Below, piece after piece: positions 61,498-64,000 of a stretch of DNA of 64,000 bases (its first letter is position 1; the number at the start of each line of letters is the position of its first letter). The DNA lies in NCBI RefSeq assembly GCF_047730175.1, contig NZ_CP159833.1:930001-994000 (forward strand), in the 5' to 3' direction. Source of the DNA: Marifrigoribacter sp047730175. GTDB taxonomy: Bacteria > Bacteroidota > Bacteroidia > Flavobacteriales > Flavobacteriaceae. The translations under genes and the position numbers were made by a program. The notes under the pieces are model-generated. The model made no database searches. It saw only the letters and a program-made list of their open reading frames with translations, and had not been told where the DNA came from.

Positions 61498-61691
61498 CTC
61501 TTTGCCTTTTTCTCAATTGTTTTTACTGTTTTTAAGATCAATAATAACACAATAGCACAAGCAGAAGCAAAAATCCCAATTAATGCAACTAATGATTCGC
61601 CATCTAACAAATTGTTTGTGTCTAAAAAAGATATATTATAAACAATAAGTCCTACCGCTGCAATTATTAAAAAGTATATAAATTTTTTCAT
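61494..61691 (-). CDS. small two-TM membrane protein
   Basis: Hypothetical protein of 65 aa with two hydrophobic helices (FIYFLIIAAVGLIVYNISFL and VALIGIFASACAIVLLLILKTV) linked by an acidic loop (DTNNLLDGES) and ending in a basic tail (KTIEKKAKS). It lies 5 bp downstream of the MarC gene on the same strand, so it is probably the second gene of that operon. I know no named family. The composition and position support a real gene. Confidence 0.72.
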   Translation of the reverse strand: MKKFIYFLIIAAVGLIVYNISFLDTNNLLDGESLVALIGIFASACAIVLLLILKTVKTIEKKAKS

Positions 61692-61696
61692 AGGTT

Positions 61697-62278
61697 TTAA
61701 TTAAATAATTCTTGAATGTTTGAAGCAAACAGTTTTACAGCAATCGCTAATAAAATAACTCCAAATACTTTTCTAATAATAGTAATCCCAGACTTCCCTA
61801 AAAAACGCTGAATACGAGCTGAGGTTTTTAAAACAATATAAATAACAATAACATTAATTATAATGGCCGCTATAATATTTTCAATTGCGTATTCCGCACG
61901 TATTGATAGCAAAGACGTTAGCGCTCCTGGCCCTGCTAGTAATGGAAAAGCAATTGGAAAAATCGCAGCTACTTTTGGGGAGGCATCTTCTTCTTTAAAC
62001 AGTGTAATTCCTAAAATCATTTCTAAGGCTAGAAAAAATAATATAAAAGAACCAGCGACTGCAAATTCATTTACATTAATTCCTATTAAGTTTAATATTC
62101 TCTCTCCAACAAATAAAAATATAATCATTAAAACGGCAGCGATAATAGAAGCCTTTTCAGATTGAATATGACCAACTTTTTCGCGTAAGGAAATAATTAT
62201 TGGAATATTCCCAACAATATCAATCACGGCAAACAGTACCATCGTTGCAGTAAATATTTCTTTAATATTAAATTCCAT
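61697..62278 (-). CDS. MarC-family membrane protein
   Basis: Integral membrane protein of 193 aa with about six helices. The MarC signature regions are FAVIDIVGNIPIIISL near the N-terminus, VAGSFILFFLALEMILGI in the middle and AIFPIAFPLLAGPGALTSLLSI. Once thought to be tied to multiple antibiotic resistance, the family has no proven function. It shares an operon with the small membrane protein gene downstream and is divergent from the DUF3109 gene. Confidence 0.92.
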   Translation of the reverse strand: MEFNIKEIFTATMVLFAVIDIVGNIPIIISLREKVGHIQSEKASIIAAVLMIIFLFVGERILNLIGINVNEFAVAGSFILFFLALEMILGITLFKEEDASPKVAAIFPIAFPLLAGPGALTSLLSIRAEYAIENIIAAIIINVIVIYIVLKTSARIQRFLGKSGITIIRKVFGVILLAIAVKLFASNIQELFN

Positions 62279-62382
62279 TTTTTCTATTATTAAATCGCAA
62301 AATTACTCATTTAAGTAATGTCCACATCAATAATATATATATTTTTGATTTTGTTTTTATTCTTAAAAAAAGGAAATTAAAG

Positions 62383-62390
62383 TATCTTTG
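62383..62390 (+). promoter_or_regulatory. -7 element for the DUF3109 gene
   Basis: TATCTTTG matches TAnnTTTG and lies only 4 bp before the ATG at 62395, so the transcript would be almost leaderless. Confidence 0.5.
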
Positions 62391-62394
62391 TCGC

Positions 62395-62964
62395 ATGTTT
62401 CAATTAGGAAAAACCATAGTTTCTGAAGATATTTTAGAAAAAGAATTTGTCTGCAATTTAGGAGCCTGTAAAGGTGAATGCTGTATTGCTGGCGAAGCAG
62501 GAGCACCTGTTACTAAAGATGAAGTTGAAATTCTAAAAGACATTTACCCAAAAGTAAAACCCTTCTTACGTAAAGAAGGCATTGCAGTAATCGAAAAAGA
62601 AGGCACTCATGTTATTACCGATTTAAATGAACTAGAAACTCCTTTAGTTAATGGTAAAGAATGTGCCTATGTTTCTTTTTCAGAAAACGGAACTGCAGGC
62701 TGTGGAATCGAAGACGCCTATAATGCTGGCGAAGTAGAGTTTAGAAAACCCATTTCATGTCATTTATATCCTGTTCGTGTACAGGATTTTAGTGAATTTT
62801 CAGCTGTTAATTATCACAAATGGCCTATTTGCAATGATGCTTGTACTTTAGGAGCAGAGTTAAAAGTACCTGTCTACAAATTTCTTAAAGAATCTCTTAT
62901 TAGAAAATTTGGTGAAAACTGGTATTTAGAGCTTGAAAAAGTGGCTGAGAACTACAAAAAGTAA
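62395..62964 (+). CDS. DUF3109-family cysteine-rich protein
   Basis: Cytoplasmic protein of 189 aa of the DUF3109 family, widespread in Bacteroidota. It is rich in Cys with the patterns FVCNLGACKGECCIAGEAGAP (four Cys near residues 21-32), NGKECAYV, AGCGIEDAY, PISCHLYPVRV and WPICNDACTLG. This Cys spacing suggests binding of a metal ion or an Fe-S cluster, akin to the zinc-/iron-chelating YkgJ-type proteins; that is inference. It is monocistronic with a -7 element just ahead of the start. Its function is unknown. Confidence 0.88.
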   Translation: MFQLGKTIVSEDILEKEFVCNLGACKGECCIAGEAGAPVTKDEVEILKDIYPKVKPFLRKEGIAVIEKEGTHVITDLNELETPLVNGKECAYVSFSENGTAGCGIEDAYNAGEVEFRKPISCHLYPVRVQDFSEFSAVNYHKWPICNDACTLGAELKVPVYKFLKESLIRKFGENWYLELEKVAENYKK

Positions 62965-63388
62965 TCTTGTATATTTGGAAAACATTTTTGAAATTTTCAA
63001 GATGGTTTTTTTATTATTTCCAAATTAAAAATTAATTTCCGCTTTTTTATTAATTAATTTTAAGAAAAATATTCTTCGTTTTTAACAATTTTAAATCCTT
63101 AATAAATTGCTTCTAAAGACTTGCTTAACTCCTATAAAATAGAACGTTTTGTGAGTTTTCAACGATTAATTTTTAATTGTTTATAATTAAATATTTAAAT
63201 TATAAATACCTGAAGATCAGATATTTTAGATTTTTTTTAACAAAATATTTGTATCAGGTCTAAAATGACTTTGTTGAAAACTTTGTTAAAAAACTAAAAG
63301 ACATTCTGGTAGAATATCTTTTAAAAATATTCATATTTGTATGTCTACAGCAACAGCTAATTTTTTATAATATAAAACGTAACGGACA
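62965..63388. other. 424-bp intergenic region before nrdB
   Basis: No gene is visible. The region is very AT-rich. It holds TATATTTG (62970-62977, a perfect -7 form with no gene close downstream), a tandem 12-bp repeat ACTTTGTT(G/A)AAA at 63268-63291, and CATATTTG (63332-63339, 7 of 8 to the -7 element), the best promoter candidate for nrdB. No NrdR box of the standard form was recognised. Confidence 0.4.
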
Positions 63389-64000
63389 ATGAACGAAGTA
63401 GAACCAATTTTAAAAAAAAACGATAATAGATTTGTAATTTTTCCTATACAACATCATGATATTTGGGATTGGTATAAAAAGCAAGAAGCTAGTTTTTGGA
63501 CTGCAGAAGAAATTGATTTACATCAAGACGTAATCGATTGGGAAAAAAAATTAACTGACGACGAGCGTTATTTCATAAAACATATATTAGCATTTTTTGC
63601 TGCTTCAGATGGAATTGTTAATGAAAATCTTGCTGAAAACTTTATTTCAGAAGTACAATATTCAGAAGCAAAGTTCTTTTATGGTTTTCAAATTATGATG
63701 GAGAATATTCATTCTGAAGTATATTCACTATTAATTGATACGTACGTAAAAGACGATAAAGAAAAAGACCAACTATTTAAAGCCATAGAAGTTTTTCCTG
63801 CAATTAAAGAAAAAGCAGAATGGGCACTTAAATGGATCGATAGCCCAAGTTTTGCTGAAAGATTAATTGCTTTTGCTGCTGTAGAAGGAATCTTCTTTTC
63901 AGGAAGTTTTTGCTCTATCTTTTGGTTAAAGAAAAGAGGTTTAATGCCTGGCTTAACGTTCTCTAATGAATTGATATCACGTGACGAAGGGTTGCACTGC
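63389..64000 (+). CDS. nrdB: ribonucleoside-diphosphate reductase beta subunit (3' end outside window)
   Basis: Class Ia reductase small subunit, 204 aa seen, running off the window end. It would make the tyrosyl radical needed to reduce ribonucleotides. The sequence is close in style to eukaryotic R2: HHDIWDWYKKQEASFWTAEEIDL, FFAASDGIVNENLAE, EAKFFYGFQIMMENIHSEVYSLLIDTY. Metal ligands D74, E105 and H108 and the expected radical Tyr Y112 (ENIHSEVY) are in place, so this is a tyrosyl-radical enzyme rather than a Tyr-less class Ic form. The ATG at 63389 follows a 424-bp non-coding region. nrdA is expected beyond the window. Confidence 0.95.
   Translation, partial: MNEVEPILKKNDNRFVIFPIQHHDIWDWYKKQEASFWTAEEIDLHQDVIDWEKKLTDDERYFIKHILAFFAASDGIVNENLAENFISEVQYSEAKFFYGFQIMMENIHSEVYSLLIDTYVKDDKEKDQLFKAIEVFPAIKEKAEWALKWIDSPSFAERLIAFAAVEGIFFSGSFCSIFWLKKRGLMPGLTFSNELISRDEGLHC

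Noticed and set aside
1..64000. CRISPR array, insertion sequence, prophage or defence system
   Set aside because: No regularly spaced repeats of CRISPR length, no transposase, integrase or phage structural gene, and no restriction or defence gene could be recognised in any frame.

Overview
This window is an AT-rich stretch of a chromosome from a member of the Flavobacteriaceae (Bacteroidota). The evidence is consistent across the window: TonB-dependent receptors with an N-terminal carboxypeptidase-regulatory-like domain, a metalloprotease with a type IX secretion (Por) sorting tail, a lysine/asparagine/isoleucine-rich proteome, few Shine-Dalgarno sites, and many promoters carrying the Bacteroidota -7 element TAnnTTTG. 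I cannot name the genus. Most of the window is ordinary core genome. It starts inside a histidine kinase gene and ends inside nrdB.

Layout. 1-2.9 kb: a histidine kinase/LuxR-type regulator pair and a tiny membrane ORF. 2.9-8.5 kb: 2-oxoglutarate dehydrogenase E2 and E1 (odhB, odhA), a small barrel-like protein and a polyprenyl synthase. 8.6-15.4 kb: a TetR-TolC-adaptor-RND efflux operon with a clear candidate operator. 15.4-27.2 kb: a TonB receptor, aspS, a cold-shock protein, tadA, dxs, an M36 protease and dgt. 27.2-42.6 kb: a phosphate island. 42.7-55.9 kb: a TM2 protein, a broken glyoxalase-family gene, then a long minus-strand housekeeping block (2-hydroxyacid dehydrogenase, cupin, thioesterase, mgtE, rsmA, DUF4286, TPR protein, serS, HTTM protein, ribF, pth, rplY, prs). 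56.1-58.6 kb: tRNA-Leu with a duplicated 3' end, palindromes and a short accessory patch that includes a gene broken by a stop codon. 58.6-64 kb: a HupE-like protein, dCMP deaminase, an S41 protease, MarC, DUF3109 and partial nrdB.

The most interesting signal is in the phosphate island. Five promoters carry a direct repeat TAACATT-N4-TAACATT (11-bp period, the same geometry as the E. coli PhoB box but a different sequence). They lie upstream of pstS, of pit, of a phosphate-porin-like gene, of a divergently transcribed 100-aa membrane protein, and of a TonB-receptor/beta-helix-lipoprotein pair. In all five, the TTTG of the -7 element begins 18 + 11n bases after the start of the last clean repeat unit (n = 0, 0, 1, 2, 4), so promoter and box are in helical phase. 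This predicts one regulon joining inner-membrane uptake (PstSCAB-PhoU, Pit with a PhoU-like tail) to outer-membrane entry (the porin, and a TonB receptor not otherwise recognisable as phosphate-related). A SulP transporter/carbonic anhydrase operon sits inside the island without such a box.

Other points worth checking are the TetR operator between the -33 and -7 elements, a REP-like hairpin inside the 5' part of pth, the tRNA-Leu attachment-site scar, and two broken genes.
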